A DNA stretch of 64,000 nt, taken from positions 62,001 through 126,000 of the forward strand of contig NZ_JAGEMO020000001.1 of the NCBI RefSeq assembly GCF_017921975.2, given 5' to 3'. Position 1 is the first letter of the stretch; each line of letters begins with the position of its first letter. Positions 28,172 through 37,443 of this stretch are shown in pieces. A model generated the notes under the pieces. It saw only the letters and a list, made by a program, of their open reading frames with translations, was not told where the DNA came from and made no database searches. The position numbers and the translations under genes are program-made. This DNA comes from Hymenobacter terricola (lineage in GTDB: Bacteria; Bacteroidota; Bacteroidia; Cytophagales; Hymenobacteraceae).

Positions 28172-31100
28172 ATGCCTCTACTTTTCCGCACTGTCGGCCG
28201 TCGGTTTCTGGCCCTGCTTCCTTTGCTTGCCCTGCTGGCTCCGGCCCGGCCGGCGTGCGCCGCCGGCGGCGAGCCCAACACGCCCAGCCTGGAGTTCATC
28301 CAGAACAAGGGCCAGTGGGATAGCCGCGTGCGCTACGAGGCCGCGCTGCCGGCCGGCCGGCTCTTCGTGCTGCCCAACGCCCTCACCTACTCCTTTCTGG
28401 ACCCGGCTTTTTTGCAAAGCCACCACCACGGCGCGGTTACCGGCCAGCCCGCCCCGGCCGCGGCGGCCGGCATCGCGGCCCACGCCTACACCGTGCATTT
28501 TGAGAAAGCCAGCGCCCGCGTTCGTCTCACGGCCGAGACGCCCACGGCCGGCGAGTACAACTATTTCATTGGCAACGATGCCAAGCGCTGGGCCAGCCAC
28601 GTGGGCGGCTTCCGGCGGCTGCGCTACGAGGAGCTGTGGCCCGGCATCGCCCTCACGCTGTACGAAAACGCGGGCCAGCACCTCGAATACGACGTGCTGC
28701 TGGCGCCCCGCGCCAACCCCGCCCGCGTGGCCCTGCGCTACGACGGCGCCACCACCCTGGCCCTGAGCGCGGCCGGCAGCCTCATCATCACCACTACGGT
28801 GGGCACCACCACTGAGCTGGCCCCGCAGGCCTGGCAAACCAATGCCAGTGGCCAGCGCAAAGCCGTGGCCTGCCGCTACGTGCTCACGGGCAGCACCGTC
28901 ACCTTCGCCCTCGGGGCCTACGACAAGACCCGGGCCCTGACCATCGACCCCACCGTGCAGTTTTCCACCCTAACCGGCTCGACGGCCGACAACTGGGGCT
29001 TCACGGCCACTTATGACAACGCGGGCAATATGTATTCGGGCGGCATCGTGTTCGACACCGGGGGCTCGTACCCGGCCACCACGGGGGCTTTCCGCACCAG
29101 CTTCAGCAGCGTGGAGGACATGGCGTTTATCAAGTACAACACCAGCGTGAGCGGGCCGGCGGCGCGGGTGTGGGCCACCTACCTGGGCGGCAACAGCGCC
29201 GACTTCCCGCACAGCCTGGTGGTGAATAACCAGAACGAGCTGGTGATTCTCGGCAGCACGTCGTCAACAAATTACCCGACCTCGGCCACGGCTTTGCAGC
29301 GCAGCTTTGGGGGCGGCACCCCGCTCGACCCCTTTCGGGCCGGGCGCGCGCCCTACGACATGCCCAACGGCTCCGACCTGGTGGTAACCCGCCTCAGCGC
29401 CGACGGCAGCGCCCTGCTGGCCAGCACCTACCTGGGCGGGGCGCGCAACGACGGCGTGCTGTCCTCGGCAACCATTGTTGGCAACTACGGCGATGCCTTC
29501 CGCAGCGATGTGCTGCTCGACGGCGCCGGCAACGTGTACGTGGCCTCGAACACCAGCTCGACCAATTTCCCGGGCCTGGCCCAGGGCTTCAACGCCAGCT
29601 ACCGCGGGGGCGTCTCCGACGCGCTGGTGTGCAAGCTGCCCCCGGCGCTGAGCGCGGTGACGTGGGCCGGCCTGCTGGGCGGCACCGACGCCGACGCGGC
29701 GTACTCGCTGCAACGCGATGCCCAGGGCCGGGTGTACGTGTGCGGCGCTTCGATTCAGCTTGCTTTAAACCAGCCCAATAACTTCCCGACCACCGCCGGG
29801 GCCTACCACACCAGCTTCCAGGGCGGGGGAATTGATGGGTTCGCGGCCCGCATCAGCGCCGATGGCCGGACGCTGGAGCGCTCCACTTTCATCGGCACCA
29901 ATAACTACGACCAGGCCCAGTTCCTGCAGCTCGACGCGGGGGGCAATGTGTACCTGTTCGGGCAAACGCTGGGGCAGTTCCCCGTCACGGCCGGCCTGTA
30001 CAGCGTGGCCAGCGGCAAGCAGTTCATTCAAAAGCTGAACCCGGACCTGACCGCCAGCATTTACAGCACCACGTTTGGCAGCAGCGTGAGCCAGAGCGGC
30101 CCCAACATTGTGCCCACAGCCTTTCTGGTCGATGACTGCGAGCGGGTGTACATCAGCGGCTGGGGCGGAACCGACAACGACGGCTACCTCGGGGGCAGCA
30201 CCACCGGCCTGCCCACCACCCCCAATGCCGTGCAGCGCACCACCGACGGCTCGGATTTCTACCTGGCTGAGTTTGCGGCCGGCATGACGGGGCTGGAATA
30301 CGCCACGTACTTCGGAGAGCAGGGCGGCGGCGGCGAGCACGTCGACGGCGGCACCTCGCGCTTCGACAAGCGCGGGGTGGTGTACCAGGCGGTGTGCGCC
30401 AGCTGCCGGGGCACGCAGGGCTTCCCGCTGCCGCCCGGCGCGGGCAGCTACACCGTGCACAACGGCAGCTCGAACTGCAACAACGGCGCGTTCAAAATGA
30501 CCTTCGACGTGATAACGGCCGACCCCGGCCCGCGCCGCTTCGTGTGCGCAGACGGGGGCACCGTGAGCCTGGGCGGGACCCCAACGGGCGGCGTGTGGGC
30601 CGGGCCGGGCGTGCAGGCCGTGGCGGGCGGCGGCTACCGCTTTGTGCCCTCGCTGGTGGGGCCGGGGCAGTACATCATCAATTACACGGTGACTACCACC
30701 GGCATTTGCCAGAGCACGCGGCCCGTGCGCTACGTGGTGGCGCCGCCAATTGTGCCGGTGCTGGCGCCGGTGCCGCCGCAGTGCACCACCATGCCCAGCG
30801 TGGCGCTCACGGCCACGCCGGCGGGCGGCACGTTCAGCGGGCCGGGCGTGTCGGGCAGCCGCTTCGACCCGGCCACGGCGGGCGCGGGCACCCACACCCT
30901 CACTTATTCCGTGGCCGACTCGCTGGGCTGCGGCGTCACTACTCAGCAGGTGCTGGTGACCCGGCCGCCCACCGTCACGCCCGGCCGCGACACCACCCTG
31001 TGCGCCGACCTGCGGCAGCCGTTTCAGCTACTCGGGTACGCACCGGCCGGTGGCATCTGGAGCGGCACGGGTGTATCGACCGGCGGCTTTTTCACGCCCC

Positions 31101-31708
31101 CGAACACCAACAACCGGGGCGGCGTGTTCCCGCTCGCCTACACCGTGACGCAGGGCCCCTGCCAGGCCACGGCCACCCGCACGGTGGTGCTGGCCCCCAC
31201 CTCCACCCAAAACGTGGACCTGAACCTGCCCGTGTGCGAAGCGGCCCCGGAGTACGCCGGCCTTGCGCCCTTCGACTGCCCGCTGACGCCCGTGCTGCTG
31301 GCCCCGCACGCCACCTACAGCTGGGATTTTGGCGATGGCAGCCCCCTCAGCACCGAGGCCACGCCCACCCACCGCTACCTCGAAGCCGGCACCTACAACA
31401 TCCACCTCACGGCCCGCTACGGCAACTGCGAGGTGCTCACCGGGTTTGCGCCCGTGGTGGTGGGCGACGTGTTTGTGCCGAACATCATCACCCCCAACGA
31501 CGACAACCAGAACCAGACGTTCCGGCCCCGCTTCAGCTGCCGGCCGGCGTCACTGGAAGTGTTTTCGCGCTGGGGCCAGCGGGTGTACCAGACCGACGAC
31601 TACCACAACAACTGGGACGCCAACGGCCTGGCCAGCGGCGTGTACTACTACCTGCTGCGCGACGCCGATGGCCGCCGCGCCAAGGGCTGGGTGGAGGTGC
31701 GACGATAA
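28172..31708 (+). CDS. Giant gliding-motility-type surface protein with T9SS type B sorting domain (1)
   Basis: 1178 residues from the ATG at 28172 (signal peptide with ALLPLLALLAPARPACAA). The N-terminal 250 residues have the LEFIQNKGQWDSRV start of the DUF7948-type domain. The next 500 carry SBBP-like beta-propeller repeats (TYLGGNSADFPHSLVVNN, TYLGGARNDGVL, GLLGGTDADAAYSLQ). Then come Ig-like GTFSGPGVSG modules, a PKD domain (YSWDFGDGSP) and a type B (CHU_C) sorting domain: VPNIITPNDDNQN, FSRWGQRVYQ, GWVEVRR. It should be exported by the T9SS through SprA and stay at the surface. The next gene is its paralogue. Confidence 0.88.
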   Translation: MPLLFRTVGRRFLALLPLLALLAPARPACAAGGEPNTPSLEFIQNKGQWDSRVRYEAALPAGRLFVLPNALTYSFLDPAFLQSHHHGAVTGQPAPAAAAGIAAHAYTVHFEKASARVRLTAETPTAGEYNYFIGNDAKRWASHVGGFRRLRYEELWPGIALTLYENAGQHLEYDVLLAPRANPARVALRYDGATTLALSAAGSLIITTTVGTTTELAPQAWQTNASGQRKAVACRYVLTGSTVTFALGAYDKTRALTIDPTVQFSTLTGSTADNWGFTATYDNAGNMYSGGIVFDTGGSYPATTGAFRTSFSSVEDMAFIKYNTSVSGPAARVWATYLGGNSADFPHSLVVNNQNELVILGSTSSTNYPTSATALQRSFGGGTPLDPFRAGRAPYDMPNGSDLVVTRLSADGSALLASTYLGGARNDGVLSSATIVGNYGDAFRSDVLLDGAGNVYVASNTSSTNFPGLAQGFNASYRGGVSDALVCKLPPALSAVTWAGLLGGTDADAAYSLQRDAQGRVYVCGASIQLALNQPNNFPTTAGAYHTSFQGGGIDGFAARISADGRTLERSTFIGTNNYDQAQFLQLDAGGNVYLFGQTLGQFPVTAGLYSVASGKQFIQKLNPDLTASIYSTTFGSSVSQSGPNIVPTAFLVDDCERVYISGWGGTDNDGYLGGSTTGLPTTPNAVQRTTDGSDFYLAEFAAGMTGLEYATYFGEQGGGGEHVDGGTSRFDKRGVVYQAVCASCRGTQGFPLPPGAGSYTVHNGSSNCNNGAFKMTFDVITADPGPRRFVCADGGTVSLGGTPTGGVWAGPGVQAVAGGGYRFVPSLVGPGQYIINYTVTTTGICQSTRPVRYVVAPPIVPVLAPVPPQCTTMPSVALTATPAGGTFSGPGVSGSRFDPATAGAGTHTLTYSVADSLGCGVTTQQVLVTRPPTVTPGRDTTLCADLRQPFQLLGYAPAGGIWSGTGVSTGGFFTPPNTNNRGGVFPLAYTVTQGPCQATATRTVVLAPTSTQNVDLNLPVCEAAPEYAGLAPFDCPLTPVLLAPHATYSWDFGDGSPLSTEATPTHRYLEAGTYNIHLTARYGNCEVLTGFAPVVVGDVFVPNIITPNDDNQNQTFRPRFSCRPASLEVFSRWGQRVYQTDDYHNNWDANGLASGVYYYLLRDADGRRAKGWVEVRR

Positions 31709-31711
31709 AGG

Positions 31712-31770
31712 GCAGTGAGCAGTGAGCAGTGAGCAGTGAGCAGTGAGCAGTGAGCAGTGAGCAGTGAGCA
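31712..31770. repeat. Eight tandem GCAGTGA heptamers (site C, left arm)
   Basis: Eight perfect GCAGTGA copies (31712-31767) plus GCA, starting three bases after a stop codon. The complementary arm is at 31890. Confidence 0.97.
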
Positions 31771-31772
31771 TA

Positions 31773-31888
31773 AGAACGTCATGCAGAGCGCAGCGAAGCA
31801 TCTCGCGTGCTCAAGTAAACCAATCGATTGAGTTAGTACCACACGCGAGATGCTTCGGCTGCGCTGCGCTCCGCTCAGCATGACGTTT
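31773..31888. repeat. Palindromic intergenic element, copy 2 (full length)
   Basis: Outer arms AACGTCATGC/GCATGACGTT and inner arms CGAAGCATCTCGCGTG/CACGCGAGATGCTTCG, with a 32-base loop. The right arm has a small insertion (GCTGCGCTGCGCTCC) relative to copy 1. It is nested between the two heptamer arms of site C. Confidence 0.92.
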
Positions 31889-31889
31889 C

Positions 31890-31914
31890 TTTTGCTCACT
31901 GCTCACTGCTAACC
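31890..31914. repeat. TCACTGC heptamers (site C, right arm)
   Basis: TTGCTCACTGCTCACTGCTAACC is complementary to the GCAGTGA tract, so the whole 200-base gap forms nested inverted repeats. Confidence 0.88.
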
Positions 31915-31972
31915 GCCAATACAACGTCTTTATCTTTACTGGAACCCGCCCATCCTTTCCCATTATTCTTAC

Positions 31973-34900
31973 ATGAAACTACCGCTACCTTTTGCCGCTG
32001 CCGCATTCCTGATTTCCCTCGCTTCCCAGGCTTTTGGCCAGGCGGGCGAGCATGCCGGGCCGGCCAGCCACACCCTCGAATTCATTGAGAACAAGGGCCA
32101 GTGGGACGAGCACGCCCGCTACATGGCCCCCCTGCCCGGCGGCCGCCTCTTTGCCGAAGCCGATGGGCTGACGTTTGCGCTGCTGGCCAGCGGCGGCCCG
32201 GTCCACCCCGGGCTCCAGAAGTCGGCTCAGGGCACCAAGCCGGCAGCCGACAGCGTGGTGCACGGCCACGCGCTGAAGCTGCACTTTGAGGGCGCCGGCC
32301 CGGCCACCGTCACCGCCGAAACGCCCACGGCCGAGCACCGCAGCTATTTCCTGGGCGCCGATGCCCGGCACTGGGCCAGCGACGTGCGCAGCTTTCGCGA
32401 GCTGCACTACGCCGGGCTATGGCCCGGCGTGGCGGCGCGGGTGTACGAAAGCGCCGACCAGCACCTGGAGTACGATTTTGAGCTGGCGCCGGGGGCCCGG
32501 CCGGCCGTCATTGCCCTGCGCCACGACGGCGCCGACGGCCTGAAGCTGGACGCCGCCGGCAACCTGCTGGTGAAAACCAGCGTGGGCACCATCACCGAGC
32601 GCGCCCCCCAGGCCTGGCAAACCGATGCCACCGGCCAGCGCCGCGCCGTGCCGTGCCGCTACGTGCTGGCCGGCCAGGTAACGCACTTCGCCCTGGGAAA
32701 ATACGACCCCGCCCGCCCGCTGACCATCGACCCGGTGGTAGTGTTTTCGACCTACTCCGGCTCGACGGCCGACAACTGGGGCTTCACGGCCACTTATGAC
32801 GCGCAGGGCAACCTGTACTCGGGCGGCATTGCCTTCGGCACGGGCTACCCGACGACGGCCGGGGCGTTCCAGACCTTGTTTTCGGCGCTCATCGACATTG
32901 CCATTATCAAGTACAACACGGCGGCTACGGGGCCGGCGGCGCGGCTGTGGGCCACCTACCTGGGCGGCAACAGCGCCGATTACCCGCACAGTCTGGTGGT
33001 GAATAACCAGGGCGAGCTGTTGATACTGGGCTCGTCGGGGTCGACGGGAGTGGCGGGCTCGGCCACCAGCTACCCCACTACCACCGGGGCGCTGCAACGC
33101 ACTTTCGCGGGGGGCACTTCCACGGCACCGTTCGGCTACAGCTACTCGCCCTACAACTCGCCCAACGGCTCGGACCTCATCATCACCCGCCTCAATGCCA
33201 ACGGCACGGCGCTGCTGGGCTCCACTTACCTGGGCGGCTCCGGCAACGACGGGCTGCTGCCGCTCAACGTCAGCAATAGTCCCTTCAGCGCCACGCCGCA
33301 GCTGGCTCACAACTACGGCGACCCGTTCCGGGGCGACATCATCGTGGACGCGGCCGACAACGTGTACATCGCCTCGCACACCACCTCCAGCAATTTTCCC
33401 ATGGCGCGGGGCTTCAGCAGCGTCTACCACGGCGGTACTTCCGACGGCGTGGTGTGTAAGCTCACGCCCAATCTCTCGGCCCTCACCTGGGGCAGCTACC
33501 TGGGCGGTTCCGGGGCCGACGCAGCCTATTCCATTCAGCTGGAGCCCATTACCGGCGACGTGTATGTGGCCGGCGGCACCCTCAGCCCCAACTTCCCGGT
33601 GACGGCGGGGGCCTACCGGCCCGCCCGGCTTGGCGATGTAGATGGCTTCGCGGCCCGCATCGCGGCCGGCGGCACCAGCCTGCTGCGGGCCACCTACGTG
33701 GGCACCACCGACTACGACCAAGCGTATTTCCTGCAATTGGGCACCGATGGCGGCGTGTATTTGCTGGGCCAGACGCTGGGAAATTTCCCGGTCACGCCCG
33801 GCCTCTACAACACGCCCAACGGCACCCAATTCATTCAGAAACTCGATGCGAACCTGGGCCTGAGCCAGCTCTCAATGGTATTTGGCAGCACGTCACCCTC
33901 TAACATTGGTTTCATCAGCCTGAATCCCACGGCCTTTCTGGTCGACCGCTGCGACCGCGTGTACGTGTGCGGCTGGGGCGGCCAGGTGAACAAGCTGGGC
34001 GACCCGTACCTCGATGCCAACGGCTACACCACGGGCCTGCCCACCACGCCCGGCGCCGCCCAAACCACCACCGACGGCAGCGATTTTTATCTGGCGCAAT
34101 TTTCGGCGGGCCTCACGGGCCTCACCTACGGCACGTTCTACGGCAACACCGCCTCCGGCAGCGAAGGCGAGCACGTGGACGGCGGCACCTCGCGCTTCGA
34201 CCCACGGGGCATTGTGTACCAGGCAGTTTGCTCCTGCTTGTCGTTCACGGGCTTTCCCATTCCGCCGGGCGCCAACACGTATTCCACCACCAACCTCAGC
34301 AGCAACTGCAACAACGCGGCCTTCGTGCTCAATTTCCAGCCCAGCATTGCCAACGCGGGCGCCGACCAGGGAGTGTGCGCCACGGCGGGCCCGCAGGCCC
34401 TGACGGGTAGCCCGGCGGGGGGCGTCTGGACCGGGCCGGGCGTGACGGGCAGCGTGGCCACCGGCTATTTCTTCACGCCCACGGTGGGGCTGGTGGGCGT
34501 GCAAACCCTCACCTACACCGTGGCCAGCACCGGCCTGTGCACCACCACCGGCAGCCGCCGCATCACGGTATCGGTGCCGCCCACGGTTAGCTTCACCCTG
34601 CCCCAATCGAACTACTGCCTGCCGGCCCCTGGCACGCCGGCCCTGCCCCTGGTGCCGCTGGCGGGCAGCCCGGTCGGGGGCACGTTTAGCGGACCAGGTG
34701 TGAGTGGCAGCGTGGCCCAGGGCTTCTTTTTCTCGCCCAATATTGCTGCTGGTACTTATGTGCTGACCTATACGCTGAACGTGAGCGGCTGCCTGGCAAC
34801 GGCCACGCAGTCCGTCACGGTCACTACCGTGGCCAATGCCGGGACGGCCCAAACGGTGTGCGCCACAGCCGGGCCGCAGGCCTTGGTGGGCAGCCCGACG

Positions 34901-36034
34901 GGCGGCGTATGGTCGGGGCCGGGCGTGACGGGCAGCGTGGCCGCCGGGTATTTCTTTACGCCCACGGCGGCGCTGGTGGGCGTGCAAACCCTCACCTACA
35001 CGGTGGCCAACAACTGCTCGGGCACCCGCCGCGTGACGGTGGCGGTTCCGCCCACGGTCAGCCTCACGATAGCGCAGACCATTTTCTGCCTGCCGGCATC
35101 GGGGACTTTGCCGGTGGTGGCGCTGTCGGGCAGTCCGGCGGGCGGCATATTCAGCGGGCCGGGCATCAGCGGCAGCAGCGGGACGGGCTACTTTTTTTCG
35201 CCGAATCTGGCGGCCGGCGTCGTGCAGCTCGCGTACACGGTGACTTTGAATGGCTGCACCGCGCAGGCCACGCAAGCCGTTACGCTGCTCAGCACCCCCA
35301 CGCCTACCCTGGCCCCCGACACCGTGCTGTGCCCCGGCAGTTCCCGGCCGTTTGCGTTGCGCGGCAGCCCGGCGGGCGGCACGTTCAGCGGGCCGGGGGT
35401 GAGCGGCAACGCCGCCACGGGCTTCACGTTTACGCCCCCGGCCAGCTTCCCGGCCCCGCTCACGCTCACGTATAGCCTCACCGCAGGCCCCTGCACGGGC
35501 ACTGCCACGCGGCGCATATCCGTGGCCACTGTGCCACAGCTGGCGCCCACCTGGGCCCCCGTAGCCTGCCCCGAAACCCGGCTGGCGCCCCTCTCGCTGC
35601 GCTTTACGCTGGCGGGCTCCGGCCTTCCGGCCACGCCAACGGTGGTATGGGAGTTTGGCGATGGCAGCCAGTCTACTGAACTCAGCCCGACGCACGTTTA
35701 CACCACGCCCGGCGCCTACCAGCCGTTGGTGCGGGTGCGCTACAACTCGAACCGCTGCGAAACCCAGGCTTCGCTGCCGCTCGTGGACGTAAAGGAGCGG
35801 AACGTGCCCAACATCATCACGCCCAACGGCGACGCGCAGAACCAAACCTTTAAGCTGGGCCCCGACTGCCAGCCGCGTATGCAGGTGTTCTCTCGCTGGG
35901 GCCAGAAAGTATTCGAATCAGCCGTTTACCACGACGAATGGAACGCCGACGGCCAGCCCGATGGCGTGTACTACTACTTGCTCATTTACCCCGACGGCCA
36001 CCGCGTAAAAGGCTGGGTGGAAGTGGTGCGGTAG
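31973..36034 (+). CDS. Giant gliding-motility-type surface protein with T9SS type B sorting domain (2)
   Basis: 1353 residues with signal peptide (LISLASQAFGQA), paralogous to the preceding gene over its whole length: LEFIENKGQWDEHA, TYLGGNSADYPHSLVVNN, PKD-like WEFGDGSQSTE, and the type B tail VPNIITPNGDAQNQ, FSRWGQKVFE, GWVEVVR. The extra length comes from more Ig-like modules in residues 800-1200, two of which repeat AGPQAL-GSP-GGVW-GPGVTGSV. TATCTTTA at 31931-31938 is a possible -7 element. Tandem duplication is the likely origin. Predicted T9SS-exported surface protein; ligand unknown. Confidence 0.88.
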   Translation: MKLPLPFAAAAFLISLASQAFGQAGEHAGPASHTLEFIENKGQWDEHARYMAPLPGGRLFAEADGLTFALLASGGPVHPGLQKSAQGTKPAADSVVHGHALKLHFEGAGPATVTAETPTAEHRSYFLGADARHWASDVRSFRELHYAGLWPGVAARVYESADQHLEYDFELAPGARPAVIALRHDGADGLKLDAAGNLLVKTSVGTITERAPQAWQTDATGQRRAVPCRYVLAGQVTHFALGKYDPARPLTIDPVVVFSTYSGSTADNWGFTATYDAQGNLYSGGIAFGTGYPTTAGAFQTLFSALIDIAIIKYNTAATGPAARLWATYLGGNSADYPHSLVVNNQGELLILGSSGSTGVAGSATSYPTTTGALQRTFAGGTSTAPFGYSYSPYNSPNGSDLIITRLNANGTALLGSTYLGGSGNDGLLPLNVSNSPFSATPQLAHNYGDPFRGDIIVDAADNVYIASHTTSSNFPMARGFSSVYHGGTSDGVVCKLTPNLSALTWGSYLGGSGADAAYSIQLEPITGDVYVAGGTLSPNFPVTAGAYRPARLGDVDGFAARIAAGGTSLLRATYVGTTDYDQAYFLQLGTDGGVYLLGQTLGNFPVTPGLYNTPNGTQFIQKLDANLGLSQLSMVFGSTSPSNIGFISLNPTAFLVDRCDRVYVCGWGGQVNKLGDPYLDANGYTTGLPTTPGAAQTTTDGSDFYLAQFSAGLTGLTYGTFYGNTASGSEGEHVDGGTSRFDPRGIVYQAVCSCLSFTGFPIPPGANTYSTTNLSSNCNNAAFVLNFQPSIANAGADQGVCATAGPQALTGSPAGGVWTGPGVTGSVATGYFFTPTVGLVGVQTLTYTVASTGLCTTTGSRRITVSVPPTVSFTLPQSNYCLPAPGTPALPLVPLAGSPVGGTFSGPGVSGSVAQGFFFSPNIAAGTYVLTYTLNVSGCLATATQSVTVTTVANAGTAQTVCATAGPQALVGSPTGGVWSGPGVTGSVAAGYFFTPTAALVGVQTLTYTVANNCSGTRRVTVAVPPTVSLTIAQTIFCLPASGTLPVVALSGSPAGGIFSGPGISGSSGTGYFFSPNLAAGVVQLAYTVTLNGCTAQATQAVTLLSTPTPTLAPDTVLCPGSSRPFALRGSPAGGTFSGPGVSGNAATGFTFTPPASFPAPLTLTYSLTAGPCTGTATRRISVATVPQLAPTWAPVACPETRLAPLSLRFTLAGSGLPATPTVVWEFGDGSQSTELSPTHVYTTPGAYQPLVRVRYNSNRCETQASLPLVDVKERNVPNIITPNGDAQNQTFKLGPDCQPRMQVFSRWGQKVFESAVYHDEWNADGQPDGVYYYLLIYPDGHRVKGWVEVVR

Positions 36035-36038
36035 GGAC

Positions 36039-36141
36039 GCTGCGCTTAATGAGGAATGAAACGCCTTCGGCTTAATGAGGAATGAGGAATCCATCTGGCC
36101 AATTCCTCATTCCTCATTCCTCATTCCTCATTAAGCGCAGC
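36039..36141. repeat. Heptamer inverted arms, site D (GAGGAAT family)
   Basis: Exact 21-base inverted repeat (36039-36059 against 36121-36141) with extra tandem GAGGAAT / ATTCCTC copies inside. It joins two convergent genes and encodes the final residues (LMRNEE) of the flippase. Confidence 0.93.
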
Positions 36142-37382
36142 GCCAGCCAGCGTACGTCGCCCCAGCCGGGCAGCAGGTCGGGCCATTCGGCGCTCATGGC
36201 ACGGCGGTAGTGCCAGAAGAGGTAGGCCACGCTGGCCGTGTAGGAGGCCGTCATGCCCAACGCGGCACCCACCATGCCTAGGCGCGGCACCAGCAGCAGG
36301 CTCACCGGCACGGTTACAACGAGGCCCAGCAGGGCGGCACGGTTGTTCACGCGGTAGCGGGCCGTGCCGCTGAAATACGTGCTGGCCTGCATGCCCGCGC
36401 CATTGATGAGAATGCCCGGCGCCAGGGCCAGAATAACGCCGTGCGCCGCCCCAAACTCCGGCCCAAACACGGCCGCCAGCCACGCGGCCGGCACAGCGGC
36501 CAGCAGGCCCACCGCGGCAGCCGTGGCCAGGAGCGTGAGCCGGCTGCCGCGCAGGGCCGCGTAGGTCTGGCCGCGCTTGTCGGCGGCATTTACCAGGGCT
36601 ACGTACTGAATAAGCGCCGTGCTGCGCGGAATCAGCCAGATGGCTTCGGCCAGGGCCACGCCTACCGAGAGGATGCCCAGCGCGCGCGCATCGGCCAGGT
36701 ACGCCACCGCGTAATAGCCGAAGCGGTAGTTGGCGAAGGACAGCAGGTTGGACAAATGCGCGCCGCGGCTGTGGCGGGCCAGCTCGCGGGCCGCTACCCG
36801 GCGCCGGGCGCGGTGGCTGGTCCAGGCATCGGGCAGGCGCAGCAGCAGCCCGGTGCTGATAAGCCAGGGCAGGCCGTAGGCCACGTAATTGGCGTAGTAA
36901 TAGGCCCGAATATTGAGCCAGTGCATCGCGCCAAAAGCCAGCGCCAGGGCCCCGGCCAGCAGGGCCGCCTGGGCAGTGGTCAGGGCATTATAATCCCACT
37001 CGCGCTTGCGGCCCAGCAGCAGAAACAGGTTGATGGACAGCAGCACCTGCACCAGCGTGATGGCCCCCAGGTGCAGCCCGTATTCCGGCGTCACGGGCCG
37101 CAGCAGATACACTGCGCCCGCGCCAGCCACGCTCACCATCACGGCCCAGCCGTAGGCTGGCGGCAGCAAGTGCCACACGTTACGCCGGGGCACCAGGTAT
37201 ATCAGCGATGAGCCGCCCACCAGCCCCGCCAGCAGCACCAGCCCCGACATATCGGTAAAAAACAAGCTCACCTGCCCGCGCCCCGCCGCCCCCAGGTACC
37301 GCGCCGTGAGCCACACCACCGCAAAGCTCAGCCCCGCCGTGAGGACCCGCGCCGCGAAATGCTGGAAGATGCGCTTTAACAT
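36114..37382 (-). CDS. Polysaccharide flippase (Wzx/MATE-like)
   Basis: 422 residues with about 12 predicted membrane segments, the usual layout of polysaccharide-biosynthesis (Wzx-type) flippases that move lipid-linked oligosaccharides. The N-terminus MLKRIFQHFAARVLTAGLSFAVVW and the following WLTARYLGAAGRGQVSLFFT match the family start (YLG--G-G). The glycosyltransferase gene is 61 bases upstream on the same strand, so the pair probably serves one surface-glycan pathway. The last six residues are encoded by a heptamer repeat arm rather than by conserved sequence. Confidence 0.85.
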   Translation of the reverse strand: MLKRIFQHFAARVLTAGLSFAVVWLTARYLGAAGRGQVSLFFTDMSGLVLLAGLVGGSSLIYLVPRRNVWHLLPPAYGWAVMVSVAGAGAVYLLRPVTPEYGLHLGAITLVQVLLSINLFLLLGRKREWDYNALTTAQAALLAGALALAFGAMHWLNIRAYYYANYVAYGLPWLISTGLLLRLPDAWTSHRARRRVAARELARHSRGAHLSNLLSFANYRFGYYAVAYLADARALGILSVGVALAEAIWLIPRSTALIQYVALVNAADKRGQTYAALRGSRLTLLATAAAVGLLAAVPAAWLAAVFGPEFGAAHGVILALAPGILINGAGMQASTYFSGTARYRVNNRAALLGLVVTVPVSLLLVPRLGMVGAALGMTASYTASVAYLFWHYRRAMSAEWPDLLPGWGDVRWLALRLMRNEE

Positions 37383-37407
37383 GAGGGAACAAGATTCATC
37401 AGCAAAA

Positions 37408-37443
37408 GAACGTCATGCCGAGCGCAGCCGAGACATGACGTTC
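37408..37443. repeat. Palindromic element, copy 4 (shortened)
   Basis: GAACGTCATG (37408-37417) pairs with CATGACGTTC (37434-37443). It keeps left-arm sequence CCGAGCGCAGCCGAGA and lacks the right-arm counterpart, the reverse of copy 3. Confidence 0.8.

Noticed and set aside
31712-31770. CRISPR or phase-variation tract at the GCAGTGA repeats
   Set aside because: Repeats of seven bases without spacers, in a gap after a stop codon, so no frame is switched.
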